Notes: a model not told the origin generated them from the sequence alone. A DNA stretch of 64,000 nucleotides from an uncultured Rhodocyclaceae bacterium (GCA_907163075.1 CAJQTY010000001.1:1984001-2048000), one strand, 5' to 3'; shown: positions 41,176 through 49,715, counted from the stretch's first letter. Numbers and translations are program-made.

Positions 41176-42180
41176 TCAGTCAGCCCTGATGTGGGCATCC
41201 TTGATCAGTTTGACGTACTTCAGGTACTCGGCCGGGCCGTACTTCGTCAGTTCCTGCGGGTCGCCCGTTCCTGGTGTTACACCGACGCCGCGCAGCTTTT
41301 CGATCACGTCGGGCATCTTCAGCACTTTCTGCAACTCGGTGCTCAGACGAGCGGTAATGGCGGCTGGCGTCTTCGCCGGCGCATACAGGGCATACCAGCC
41401 ATTGACCGCAAAATCGGGGTAGCCGGACTCGGTGAAGGTCGGAACATCGGGGAAGTCCGGCAGGCGAGTTTTCGAAGACACGGCGATCGGACGGACCTTG
41501 CCGCCCTTGATCAAGGGGGTCGAATTGGTCGAGGTGTCGAAGATCACATCCAAGCGACCGCCGATCAGATCCAGGATGTGCGCACTGCCGCCCTTGTACG
41601 GAACGTGGGTCATTTTCACCCCAGACTGCAGGACAAACATTTCACCCGACATGTGCAGCGGAGACCCGTTGCCCGAGGAGCCGTACATCACTTCACCCGG
41701 CTTCTTCTTGGCGGCCTCGACGACATCCTTGATGGATTTGTACGGCGAATTCGGGTAGGTGATCAGAACCGTCGGTGCCGTTCCGAACATGCCGATCGGC
41801 TCAAAGGCGGTGAGCGGGTCGTAGTCGGCCTTGAACAATACCGGGCTGACGGCATTCGAGGCAAAACCGCCTACCAGCAGCGTGTAACCGTCGGGCGTGG
41901 CCTTGGCCACGGCGGTGGCGCCGATCAGCGTGCCGGCGCCCGGCCTGTTGTCGATGATGACCTGCTGGCCGAGGCCTTCCGCAAGCTTCTGTCCGATCAG
42001 ACGACCCAGCATGTCGTTGGCGCCGCCAGCCGGGTAAGGCACAACCAGCGTGATCGGCTTGCTCGGGTAAGTCTGGGCGCTCGCCACGCCGACGCAGCCG
42101 ATGCTGGCAAGCACAGTCAAGGCGATCAGTTTGGTGATTTTGCGGCGTTGGAAAAACGGACTGGATGATTTCGTGTTCAT
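41176..42180 (-). CDS. tctC: Tripartite tricarboxylate transporter substrate-binding protein (Bug family)
   Basis: A 334-residue periplasmic protein with a signal peptide (hydrophobic 18-35, cleavage after SAQ or VASA). Bug-family motifs are YPSKPITLVVPYPAGGANDMLGRLIG, IIDNRPGAGTLIGATAVAKA-type sequence, and YGSSGNGSPLHMSGEMF. Such proteins bind carboxylates by two water-mediated contacts to the carboxyl group, so the ligand probably carries a carboxylate. AAGGAGG precedes the ATG. It is the first gene of the minus arm, divergent from the DeoR regulator. Confidence 0.94.
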   Translation of the reverse strand: MNTKSSSPFFQRRKITKLIALTVLASIGCVGVASAQTYPSKPITLVVPYPAGGANDMLGRLIGQKLAEGLGQQVIIDNRPGAGTLIGATAVAKATPDGYTLLVGGFASNAVSPVLFKADYDPLTAFEPIGMFGTAPTVLITYPNSPYKSIKDVVEAAKKKPGEVMYGSSGNGSPLHMSGEMFVLQSGVKMTHVPYKGGSAHILDLIGGRLDVIFDTSTNSTPLIKGGKVRPIAVSSKTRLPDFPDVPTFTESGYPDFAVNGWYALYAPAKTPAAITARLSTELQKVLKMPDVIEKLRGVGVTPGTGDPQELTKYGPAEYLKYVKLIKDAHIRAD

Positions 42181-42260
42181 GGTAGGCCTCCTTGGTTATG
42201 TTCTGGATTCCAGCAGTCAGGCGATGACTGTCTCGGCACTCGTAGATTGATACAAGCTTC

Positions 42261-42291
42261 AATATCTGTCAATACCTTTCATAAAATATCT
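42261..42291. promoter_or_regulatory. Candidate tctC -35 element overlapped by tandem repeats, possible DeoR operator
   Basis: On the minus strand a perfect TTGACA -35 (42267-42272) lies upstream of tctC; the -10 is not clear. It is overlapped by direct repeats on the plus strand: AATATCTGTC (42261), AATACCTTTC (42271) and AATATCT (42285). Tandem repeats at about one helical turn are usual DeoR-family operators. The whole 42181-42539 region is A+T-rich and holds the divergent promoters of both arms; no further elements could be fixed. Confidence 0.4.
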
Positions 42292-42539
42292 TAGAAAAAT
42301 TGAGAACAAATTATGGATCGCCCATTCACTGCTATGATTTTCTGGTTTTTTGGGTGCACCAAATAAATCAATTGCTCATTGTGGTGATAGAAAATGGTTG
42401 CAGTTTGTTCTGGAAAGTGTCACGATCTACCACAGCAATAGTTTTTGGTGGTCAAGTTCGGTTTGTAGCGAGAACGGTTGCATGTTTCGGACAACGATCG
42501 GGGTGACTTGGTATGGCATCTATTTCTAGCGAGGAGACG

Positions 42540-43352
42540 ATGGGCGATTTCGGAGATTTCGGAAATGTGCCGCTGCTTCCTGCCCAGCGACGGCAGCACA
42601 TTATTGATTTTCTGCATCGCCACGGCGCGGTGACGCTGCAGCAACTGGCCAGCGCCTTGCGCGTATCGCTGTCGACCCTGCGCCGGGATCTTGACAGCCT
42701 GTCCGAAGAAGGCATCGTCGATCGCACGCATGGCGGAGCCTTGCTGCGCCATCAGCAATACAGCACCTTTGAACCCGACTTTGCGGCCGCCCTGGAACTG
42801 TCACCGCAGGAGAAGAGCCTGATCGGCCTGGCCGCCGCCGAGTCGCTGGTGCCGGGGCAGAGCGTGATCTTCGACAGCGGCAGTACCGTGCTCGAGTGCG
42901 CCAGGGCGGTTGTCGTGCGCAAGATCGAGATCCTTGCCGTCACCAACGACATCCAGATCGCGCAGATTCTCGGCACCAGTCCGTATGCCCGCGTCCATCT
43001 CTTTGGCGGGCAGTTAAGGCCTGGCAGTAACACGCTGATCGGTGAGGAAGTGCTGGCCGGTGCGCGTGCGATTCGCGCCGACGTGCTGTTGTTCGGCGCG
43101 CATGCCGTGACCGACGGCGTCGTTTCCGAAACCTCCTCCGACGTCGCCGCCGTCAAGCGCGCCCTGATGCAGTCGGCCACGTCGCGCCGCCTGCTGGTCG
43201 ATTCTTCCAAGTTCCGCCCGCGCGTATTCATGAGCGTCTGCAAGGTGTCCGAGCTTGATGAAATCATCACCGACGACGGCGCGCCGACGGACGAGATCGA
43301 GCGAATCCGCGGTGCGGGCGTCAAGCTGAGCATTGCCAGGGTCCCAACATGA
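42540..43352 (+). CDS. DeoR/GlpR-family transcriptional regulator
   Basis: 270 residues. The N-terminal helix-turn-helix has RRQHIIDFLHRHGAVTLQQLASAL followed by STLRRDLDSLSEEGIVDRTHGGALL. The C-terminal sugar-phosphate-binding domain has IFDSGSTVLECA and VLLFGAHAVTDGVV. The start is set at the ATG at 42540 with AGGAG close upstream; an in-frame ATG 27 bases earlier is possible. Its stop overlaps the next gene by four bases. DeoR proteins usually repress catabolic operons until a phosphorylated sugar intermediate appears, which fits both arms here. Confidence 0.9.
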   Translation: MGDFGDFGNVPLLPAQRRQHIIDFLHRHGAVTLQQLASALRVSLSTLRRDLDSLSEEGIVDRTHGGALLRHQQYSTFEPDFAAALELSPQEKSLIGLAAAESLVPGQSVIFDSGSTVLECARAVVVRKIEILAVTNDIQIAQILGTSPYARVHLFGGQLRPGSNTLIGEEVLAGARAIRADVLLFGAHAVTDGVVSETSSDVAAVKRALMQSATSRRLLVDSSKFRPRVFMSVCKVSELDEIITDDGAPTDEIERIRGAGVKLSIARVPT

Positions 43353-44500
43353 ACACCATACGCGTTCTTGCCGACGACCTGACCGGGGCACTCGATACCG
43401 CCGCCGCCTTTGCCGGCGAAGTGCCGGTGTTCATCGACCGGCCGCCGGTGCAGACCAGTACCGGCAACGACGCGCCGGTGTCGGTGGTGGCGACGCCGAC
43501 GCGCGACGTAGCCGCCGACGGGCTTCCCGCTTTTCTGCAGCCCGTCCTCGACTGGTTCAAGTCCGGCGAACTCGCCTTCAAGAAAGTCGACAGCCTTTTG
43601 CGTGGCAACTCCTTCGCCGAGGTGGCCTGGCTCGCCCGCGCCGGCGGCTTCGAGCAGACCGTTTTTGCGCCGGCCTTTCCGGCGCAGGGGCGACTTACCA
43701 TCGACGGCCGGCAATGGGTTGTCGAGCCCGGCAGCACAGCGGACTCGCGCCAGCCAGCCGGGCCTTCGTTCAGCGAGGCGTTCGGCACCTTCGGCCTGAG
43801 CGCCGGCTCGGCCCGGTCATCGAATGCGGGCGCGGTCGACGTATGGATGCCGGACATCGGATCGGATCACGATCTGGATGCCGTCGCGGCGGCGGCCGCG
43901 CAGGGCGACCCGGGCTTGCGCCTGTGGTGCGGCAGCGCCGGGCTAGCCCATGCGCTGGCGCGCAGCCGCGGCATCGCCGCCGGCCGAACGAAGGTCTCGC
44001 CGCTGGCCGCCGGCCAGGGCGCCAGCGTACTGATCAGCGCCAGCCACCACCCGGTGCTGCGCGAGCAATGGCGACTGCTGCGCGCCTCCCTGCAGGTGCT
44101 GGCGCTGGCCGAAAACGCCCGTGTGGCGGATCTGCTCAAGGCCGTCGAGCAGGTCCGCCACGGTGCCGGCAGCGCCTGGTTCGACCTCTCGCCGGCGGAC
44201 GACATCAGCCCCGCGCTGGCGGCGCAATTGCTTGCCGCCCAGACCAAACAACTGCTGGCCGGCCTGCCGAAGCCGGCGCAACTGATTGTGGTTGGCGGCG
44301 ACACGCTGCTCGGACTGTGCCGCGCGGCCGGCGTCGAGGCGCTGCTGGCCCAGCCTTCCGTACGCAGCGGCTGGGGCTGCGCCCGGCTCAAGGGTGGCGC
44401 CTGGGATGGCGTCCCCTGTTACTCGCGTTCCGGCGCTTTCGGCGGCGCCGACGATTTATTGTCCATGATTCGCTTGCTCAAGGGCAGCGATAACCGTTGA
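43349..44500 (+). CDS. Four-carbon acid sugar kinase family protein (DUF1537, DtnK/OtnK-like)
   Basis: 383 residues. The N-terminal domain has the family block LADDLTGALDTAAAF and KKVDSLLRGN. The C-terminal nucleotide domain has LIVVGGDTLLGLCRAAG and the glycine-rich end GAFGGADDLLSMI. Characterised members phosphorylate D-threonate, L-threonate or D-erythronate at O4, and the product is used by a PdxA2-type dehydrogenase, encoded next. It is slightly shorter than the usual 410-430 residues. It overlaps the regulator gene (ATGA). Confidence 0.88.
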   Translation: MNTIRVLADDLTGALDTAAAFAGEVPVFIDRPPVQTSTGNDAPVSVVATPTRDVAADGLPAFLQPVLDWFKSGELAFKKVDSLLRGNSFAEVAWLARAGGFEQTVFAPAFPAQGRLTIDGRQWVVEPGSTADSRQPAGPSFSEAFGTFGLSAGSARSSNAGAVDVWMPDIGSDHDLDAVAAAAAQGDPGLRLWCGSAGLAHALARSRGIAAGRTKVSPLAAGQGASVLISASHHPVLREQWRLLRASLQVLALAENARVADLLKAVEQVRHGAGSAWFDLSPADDISPALAAQLLAAQTKQLLAGLPKPAQLIVVGGDTLLGLCRAAGVEALLAQPSVRSGWGCARLKGGAWDGVPCYSRSGAFGGADDLLSMIRLLKGSDNR

Positions 44501-44514
44501 AAAGGAAACAAGAA

Positions 44515-45528
44515 ATGAACAAGGCAATCCGTCTGGCCGTGACCATGGGTGACCCCGCCGGCATTGGTCCCGAAATCATCGCAAAGGCGGCATTCCAGAT
44601 GCGCGAGGAAGTTGCGGCCGGGCGCATCGAATTCATCGTGATCGGGAGCGCCAAGGCGCTCGACAAGGCCTGCGTGCAGGTCGGACTGGCGCGCGATAGC
44701 CTGCTCTTGCGCATGATCGACGTCGGGCCGGTGGACGGCGAGATCGTGACCGGAAAGATAGCGGCGGTCGGCGGGGAATGGGCCTACCGGGCAGTGAAAC
44801 GCGCCGCTGAAATGGTACAGACCGACGAAGCCGATGCGATCGTTACCGCGCCCCTGTCGAAGGAAGCGCTGCACATGGCCGGACACCATTTCGAAGGCCA
44901 CACCGAACTGCTGGCGCACCTGACCGGCATGCGCGACGCCGTCATGATGCTGGCCCACGGCCCGATGCGGGTCAGTCATGTGACGACGCATTGCCCGCTT
45001 GGTGAAGTGCCGTCACGCGTGACGCCGCTTCGTCTGCGTCGCGTTTTCGACGTCACGCTCGATGCGCTGGAATGCCTGGGTATCGAGAAGCCGCGTCTGG
45101 CCGTGGCCGCGCTCAATCCGCATGCCGGCGAAGGCGGCATCCTCGGCAAGGAAGACGATGTAATCATTGCGCCGATCATCAAGGAGTATGTGGCGAAAGG
45201 CTACGACGTCACCGGGCCGGTGCCGGGCGATACGGTATTCATCAAGCTGCGCGCCCGGCAATTTGACGCGGTTGTCGCCATGTTCCACGATCAGGGACAC
45301 ATCCCGGTCAAGCTGCTCGGTTTCAACGTCGATCCGGCCACCGGCGTCTGGCAGGCGATCAGCGGCGTCAATGTCACACTCGGCCTGCCGATTCTGCGCA
45401 CCTCGGTTGATCACGGAACGGCTTTCGACATCGCCGGCACCGGCGTGGCCAATGCCGACAGCCTGGTCGACGCCGTCGACTACGCCATGAAACTGCTCGA
45501 AGGCCGTCGCAAGCGGGGCGCGCAATAG
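44515..45528 (+). CDS. pdxA2: PdxA2-type 4-phospho-D-threonate / D-erythronate dehydrogenase family protein
   Basis: 337 residues of the PdxA family: MGDPAGIGPEII at the start, VTAPLSKEALHMAGHHFEGHTELLAHL with a metal-binding histidine, and MFHDQGHIPVKLLGF and TSVDHGTAFDIAG with further ligands. Next to a DUF1537 kinase, family members oxidise the 4-phospho acid sugar and decarboxylate it to dihydroxyacetone phosphate, rather than make vitamin B6. The start is the ATG at 44515 with AAGGA eight bases upstream; a TTG 18 bases earlier is not supported. Confidence 0.9.
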   Translation: MNKAIRLAVTMGDPAGIGPEIIAKAAFQMREEVAAGRIEFIVIGSAKALDKACVQVGLARDSLLLRMIDVGPVDGEIVTGKIAAVGGEWAYRAVKRAAEMVQTDEADAIVTAPLSKEALHMAGHHFEGHTELLAHLTGMRDAVMMLAHGPMRVSHVTTHCPLGEVPSRVTPLRLRRVFDVTLDALECLGIEKPRLAVAALNPHAGEGGILGKEDDVIIAPIIKEYVAKGYDVTGPVPGDTVFIKLRARQFDAVVAMFHDQGHIPVKLLGFNVDPATGVWQAISGVNVTLGLPILRTSVDHGTAFDIAGTGVANADSLVDAVDYAMKLLEGRRKRGAQ

Positions 45529-45554
45529 GCACGAAAACAAGCAAGGAGACACTT

Positions 45555-46736
45555 ATGAATACCCATGACGAGTCGCCTGCCGGCGGCCTGCGCGCAGTTC
45601 CCGGCGATGCTCGGCGCCTGGAAGCCGATATCCCCACGGTGTGTGTGCAGAGCCACGCCGCCAACCTGATGCCCTTGCCCAATGGCGATCTGGCCTGCGT
45701 CTGGTTCGGCGGTTCGCAGGAAGGCGTAGCCGATATTTCGATTTACTTCTCACGCCTGGCCAGGGATTCGTCATGCTGGACCACCCCGGTAAAACTCTCG
45801 GACGATCCGACCCGTTCCGAACAGAACCCGATCCTGTTTCCGGCGCCCGATGGCCGGCTGTGGCTGCTCTACACGGCGCAAAAGTCGGGCAACCAGGACA
45901 CGGCGATCGTTCGCTACCGCATTTCAGACGACAACGGCCAGACCTGGGGCGAGATAGGAACGCTGTTCGACAAGGCGGGAACCTTCGTGCGCCAGCCGGT
46001 GGTCGTTCTCGACAACGGCGACTGGCTGGTTCCTGTCTTCTACTGCCGTACCCAGCCCGGCGAAAAATGGGTTGGCAACAACGACATCAGCGCCGTCCGC
46101 ATTTCCACCGATCAGGGCAAGACGTGGAGCGAACACGAGGTGCCGGGCAGCGTTGGCTGTGTCCACATGAACGTCGAAAAGATGCCGGATGGCTCTTTGC
46201 TGGCGCTTTACCGCAGCCGCTGGGCCGATAACGTTTATATGAGCCGTTCGAGCGACAACGGCCGTACTTGGACCGAACCGGTGCCGACCGAACTGCCCAA
46301 CAACAATTCGTCGATCCAGTACACGTGCCTGGCCAACGGGCACCTGGCCATCGTCTTCAACGACATCAGCGCGGCGCAGGCGACCGAGCGGCGAGTGTCG
46401 CTGTACGACGAGATCGAGGATGAGGCGGAAGAGGGAGCGCCCCCTGCTGTTGAACCCGTGGCATCGCCGTCCGGCAAGACAGCGTTCTGGGGCACGCCGC
46501 GGGCACCGATGACGCTCGCCACCTCCGAGGATGGCGGCAGGACCTGGCCGTACAAACGTAACCTTGAAGTCGGCGACGGCTACTGCATGACCAACAATTC
46601 CCAGCTGCAGTTGAACCGGGAATACTCTTACCCGTCGATCAAGCAGACGGCCGACGGCACCCTGCACATCGCCTACACGTATTTCCGCCAGAAGATCAAA
46701 TACGTGCGCGTCACGGAAGACTGGGTCAAAGGCTGA
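45555..46736 (+). CDS. Sialidase-fold (BNR/Asp-box) protein, cytoplasmic
   Basis: 393 residues with at least four Asp-box turns: SDDNGQTW, STDQGKTW, SSDNGRTW and SEDGGRTW. The six-bladed propeller fold is evident, with HAANLMPLPNGDLACVWFGG at the start and QPVVVLDNGDWLVPVFY. No signal peptide is present, so it acts inside the cell, unlike classical secreted sialidases. An acidic insert (DEIEDEAEEGA, about residues 281-295) is unusual. It follows pdxA2 with AAGGAG before the ATG. The substrate is likely the imported sugar acid or a glycoside of it; the true reaction is unknown. Confidence 0.82.
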   Translation: MNTHDESPAGGLRAVPGDARRLEADIPTVCVQSHAANLMPLPNGDLACVWFGGSQEGVADISIYFSRLARDSSCWTTPVKLSDDPTRSEQNPILFPAPDGRLWLLYTAQKSGNQDTAIVRYRISDDNGQTWGEIGTLFDKAGTFVRQPVVVLDNGDWLVPVFYCRTQPGEKWVGNNDISAVRISTDQGKTWSEHEVPGSVGCVHMNVEKMPDGSLLALYRSRWADNVYMSRSSDNGRTWTEPVPTELPNNNSSIQYTCLANGHLAIVFNDISAAQATERRVSLYDEIEDEAEEGAPPAVEPVASPSGKTAFWGTPRAPMTLATSEDGGRTWPYKRNLEVGDGYCMTNNSQLQLNREYSYPSIKQTADGTLHIAYTYFRQKIKYVRVTEDWVKG

Positions 46737-46759
46737 GCTGTGCCGACAAATAATTTCCC

Positions 46760-46777
46760 GGGCGCGCGATCGCGCCC
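46760..46777 (+). repeat. Intercistronic hairpin before the alcohol dehydrogenase gene
   Basis: GGGCGCG-CGAT-CGCGCCC, a perfect 7-bp stem with a 4-base loop, lies 24 bases after the sialidase-like stop and 24 bases before the next start. No T tract follows, so it is more likely an RNA-stability or processing element than a terminator. Confidence 0.4.
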
Positions 46778-46801
46778 ATTTGCTGCAGGAGTTGAACGCG
46801 C

Positions 46802-47956
46802 ATGACGACCTATTCCCTTCTGAACGCCGGCCGCATCGTCGCCGGGCCGGACAGCATCGAGAGCATCACCGGCGTCGCCGCCGATTTTGGCGCCAGCAAG
46901 GTGCTGATCATCAGCGACCAGGGCGTTTCCCGCGCCGGGTTGATCGATCGCCCGAAAGCCCTGCTCGAAGCCGCCGGCGTGACGGTTACCGTGCTTGACG
47001 AGACGCCGCCTGAACCCGAGGTCGGCCAGGTCGAGGTGATTTTTGCCGCCGCCCGGCAACAGCAGTACCAGCTGGTGGTCGGCATCGGCGGCGGCAGCGC
47101 CATGGACGTAGCCAAGATCGTCGCCGTGCTGCTCAACAACGACGTTTCCCTGCGCGAGCTGCTCGACAAGGCGCCGATCGCCCGCCGCGGCACCCCCACG
47201 CTGATGGTGCCGACGACGGCGGGCACCGGCTCGGAAGTGACGCCGAACAGCATCGTGCTGGTACCCGAGGACGAACTCAAGGTCGGCATCGTCAGCCCCA
47301 TGCTGATGCCCGATTGCGTCATCCTCGATCCGAAGCTGAGCGTCGGCCTGCCGCCGGCGATCACCGCCTCGACGGGCATGGATGCCCTGACGCATGCCAT
47401 TGAGTGCTACATGTCCAAGAAGGGCAACCCGTTCAGCGAAATGCTGGCGCTCAAGGCGATCACCCTGATCGCGCGCAGCATCCGCCGCGCCTTTACCACC
47501 GGCGGCGACCTCGACGCGCGCCACGACATGCTGCTCGGCGCGATGTACGGTGGCATGTGCATCGCCACCTCGAGCACGACGGCCGTGCATGCCCTGGCCT
47601 ACCCGCTCGGCGGCAAGTACCGGATCGCGCACGGGGTTTCGAACGCGATCCTGCTGCCCTTCGTCATGCGCTTCAACAGCGTCGGCAACGAAGAGAAATT
47701 CCGCGACGTGGCGCTGGCCATGGGGCTTGACGTCGCCACACTGAGCGCCGGGCAGGCGGCAGACGCGATGATCGACAGCCTGTTCGGGCTCAACCGCGAC
47801 CTGGAAATCCCGGCCGACCTCAAACGCTGGAACATTACCGCCGCCGACCTGGAAACGCTGGTTGAAGGCGCGGCGAAAGTTACCCGCCTGCTCGACAACA
47901 ACCCGCGCCCGATGAGCAAGACCGACATCCGCGCCATCTACAGCCAACTGCTCTGA
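46802..47956 (+). CDS. Iron-containing alcohol dehydrogenase
   Basis: 384 residues, type III alcohol dehydrogenase. The NAD(P) site has VVGIGGGSAMDVAKIVAVLL and TLMVPTTAGTGSEVTPN. The metal site has GMDALTHAIECYMSKKGNP (D and H) and the later histidines in AVHALAYPLGGKYRIAHGVSNAILLP. AGGAG lies ten bases before the ATG. In this operon it would reduce an aldehyde or oxidise a hydroxy-acid intermediate produced by the aldolase encoded next or by PdxA2. The exact substrate cannot be read from the sequence. Confidence 0.92.
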   Translation: MTTYSLLNAGRIVAGPDSIESITGVAADFGASKVLIISDQGVSRAGLIDRPKALLEAAGVTVTVLDETPPEPEVGQVEVIFAAARQQQYQLVVGIGGGSAMDVAKIVAVLLNNDVSLRELLDKAPIARRGTPTLMVPTTAGTGSEVTPNSIVLVPEDELKVGIVSPMLMPDCVILDPKLSVGLPPAITASTGMDALTHAIECYMSKKGNPFSEMLALKAITLIARSIRRAFTTGGDLDARHDMLLGAMYGGMCIATSSTTAVHALAYPLGGKYRIAHGVSNAILLPFVMRFNSVGNEEKFRDVALAMGLDVATLSAGQAADAMIDSLFGLNRDLEIPADLKRWNITAADLETLVEGAAKVTRLLDNNPRPMSKTDIRAIYSQLL

Positions 47957-47973
47957 ACGAACTGGAGATATCC

Positions 47974-48870
47974 GTGAACAAATCCATTAAAGGCGTCCTC
48001 ACCGCCATCGTCACCCCGTTCGACGCGAATGGCGCGGTTTGCCCGCAGCGCCTGCGTGCCCAGGTCCGGCGCCAGATTCGGTACGGCAACGGCGTGTTCT
48101 GCAACGGCACGAACGGCGAATTCTTCGTTTTGAACACGGCCGAGAAACTCCTGGTTACCGAGACGTGCATGGACGAAGTCGCCGGCCGGGTGCCGCTGGT
48201 CGCGCACATCGGCGAGATTTCCACCGCGGCAACGATCAGACTGGGCAAGGACGTGGCCGCCATGGGCGTCGATGCGGTCTCGGTCATCACGCCGTTCTTC
48301 GTGCCGTTGAAACAGAGCGAACTGATCTACCATTACACGGCGATCGCCGAGGCGGTGCCCGTGCCGGTCTTCCTCTACAACATTCCGGGTCGAACCGGAA
48401 ATACCATCGAACCTGCTACCGCGCGCGCCCTCGCCGAACACCCGAATATCATCGGCATCAAGGACAGCGCGGGCAGTTATGAAAGCCTGAAAGGGTTTAT
48501 CGACGCGCTGCGCGGCGTGCCCGGCTTCGACGTATTGAGCGGCCCGGATCACCTGGCGCACCAGGGCTTTCTTGATGGCTGTTCGGCATGCATTTCCGGC
48601 CTCGCCAATTTCTCGCCGGAAGGCGTCAGCCTGATCTGGGAACACTTCCGCGACGGCAATATCGAAAAATCGAAGGCCGCCCAGGACTTCATCGGCGCCC
48701 TGCGCAAGGACTTGTACGCCATCGCCTTCGCCCCGGCGGCGGTCAAGAAGGCGGCTGTTCTGCTCGGCGAAGACGTCGGCGAAAGCCGCTATCCGATCGT
48801 CTTCTCGGAACAGGATATCGCCGCGCTCAAGGCGGTAGTGGCGAAATACGGCGTAACTCCGGCGCTCTGA
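47974..48870 (+). CDS. Dihydrodipicolinate synthase (DapA) / N-acetylneuraminate lyase family protein
   Basis: A 298-residue TIM-barrel class I aldolase. The family start GVLTAIVTPFDANGAV and FCNGTNGEFFVLN are followed by the tyrosine in VFLYNIPGRTGNTI and the Schiff-base lysine in IIGIKDSAGSYESL. It ends in the usual helical region. The start is GTG at 47974 with TGGAG upstream. It is the last gene of the plus arm. The context favours a sugar-acid aldolase or dehydratase (2-keto-3-deoxy acid or sialate-like) rather than lysine biosynthesis. Confidence 0.9.
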   Translation: MNKSIKGVLTAIVTPFDANGAVCPQRLRAQVRRQIRYGNGVFCNGTNGEFFVLNTAEKLLVTETCMDEVAGRVPLVAHIGEISTAATIRLGKDVAAMGVDAVSVITPFFVPLKQSELIYHYTAIAEAVPVPVFLYNIPGRTGNTIEPATARALAEHPNIIGIKDSAGSYESLKGFIDALRGVPGFDVLSGPDHLAHQGFLDGCSACISGLANFSPEGVSLIWEHFRDGNIEKSKAAQDFIGALRKDLYAIAFAPAAVKKAAVLLGEDVGESRYPIVFSEQDIAALKAVVAKYGVTPAL

Positions 48871-48882
48871 TAAGCGTGTGCT

Positions 48883-48902
48883 CCGGCAGATTGCCCTGCC
48901 GG
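48883..48902. terminator. Hairpin between convergent genes
   Basis: CCGGCAG / CTGCCGG with a 6-base loop lies in the 58-base gap between the convergent dapA-like and coiled-coil genes. No T tract is present on either side. It may act as a weak bidirectional barrier. Confidence 0.35.
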
Positions 48903-48928
48903 GAATCGTGTGCGGTGCAGGCGGTGCC

Positions 48929-49531
48929 CTACTTCGGCAGCGCCGCTGTGCTGGCCGCACCCTTGGCCGCCTTCCTGGCGGCCTCGTCAGCCTTCTTCGC
49001 CGCGCGCGCGGCGTCGTCCTTTGCCCGCTGCTCCTGTTTCGCCTGTCGCCGCGCCTGTTCCGCCGCCGTCTTCTGGCGCCCCTCGGCCGCTTTCCGGGCC
49101 TTGGCGGCGATCTTCTTTTCGCGTTCGGCCGCCTTCGCCGCCTCCTCGGCGCGATAAATTTCGCCCTGCGCCTGCTGCTCGGCCGCGCGCAGCGGACGGT
49201 CGGCGGCGCGTTGCGCCTCCTTGGCTTCAACGTCGGCGCGCTTCGCTTCACGCTGGAAATCGCGTGCCGGGATATCCAGGTTGCGGGCGTCGATCAGCGC
49301 CTGGGTATGACGCTTCCTGGCCTCGTCCAGACAACTGTTGACCAGGAACTTCTTGTAGCAGGCTTCCTGTTCGGTGGCATAACGCGCATCCGCTTCGGCG
49401 ACCATCTGCTTGGCGCGGGCGCGCTGGCTGGCGGCCTCTTCAAGGGTCTGTGGAATGTCCACGTCCGGCCCCTGTGCCCAAACGGGACAAGCGATCAAGA
49501 GCGCTATCAATAGAACACTGCGAATAGGCAT
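48929..49531 (-). CDS. Secreted alanine- and lysine-rich coiled-coil protein
   Basis: 200 residues. A signal peptide (MPIRSVLLIALLIACPVWAQ) leads to a short region with two cysteines (CYKKF and SCLDEA). A long uninterrupted charged helix (about 60-195) follows, full of A, E, K, R, Q in heptad-like order. No globular domain is seen. The start at 49531 has GGAGG eight bases upstream; the preceding TTG is not needed. The function is unknown, perhaps a periplasmic spacer or scaffold. Confidence 0.7.
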   Translation of the reverse strand: MPIRSVLLIALLIACPVWAQGPDVDIPQTLEEAASQRARAKQMVAEADARYATEQEACYKKFLVNSCLDEARKRHTQALIDARNLDIPARDFQREAKRADVEAKEAQRAADRPLRAAEQQAQGEIYRAEEAAKAAEREKKIAAKARKAAEGRQKTAAEQARRQAKQEQRAKDDAARAAKKADEAARKAAKGAASTAALPK

Positions 49532-49662
49532 CAAGGTTTCCTCCGAGGCCGTAAACTAGTCGGTTTTTCGCCCTGACGCCAGTACCGGCAGCGACCGGGC
49601 CGGAAATCTGGCGCCGCGAAGCGAGCGCATTTTGGTAGAATGGCGGGCTTGATCTGACAACA

Positions 49663-49691
49663 GAATTCAACCCGAATTCGACACTGAATTC
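49663..49691 (+). repeat. Three phased GAATTC direct repeats in the thrH leader
   Basis: GAATTC occurs at 49663, 49674 and 49686, about one helical turn apart, and ends 25 bases before the thrH start. Each copy is preceded by C or T and A/C-rich sequence. Possibly an operator array for an unknown regulator, or chance; a TAGAAT -10-like sequence lies just upstream (49636-49641). Confidence 0.35.
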
Positions 49692-49715
49692 GGTACCGAT
49701 ACCAGGGAGCTTTTC

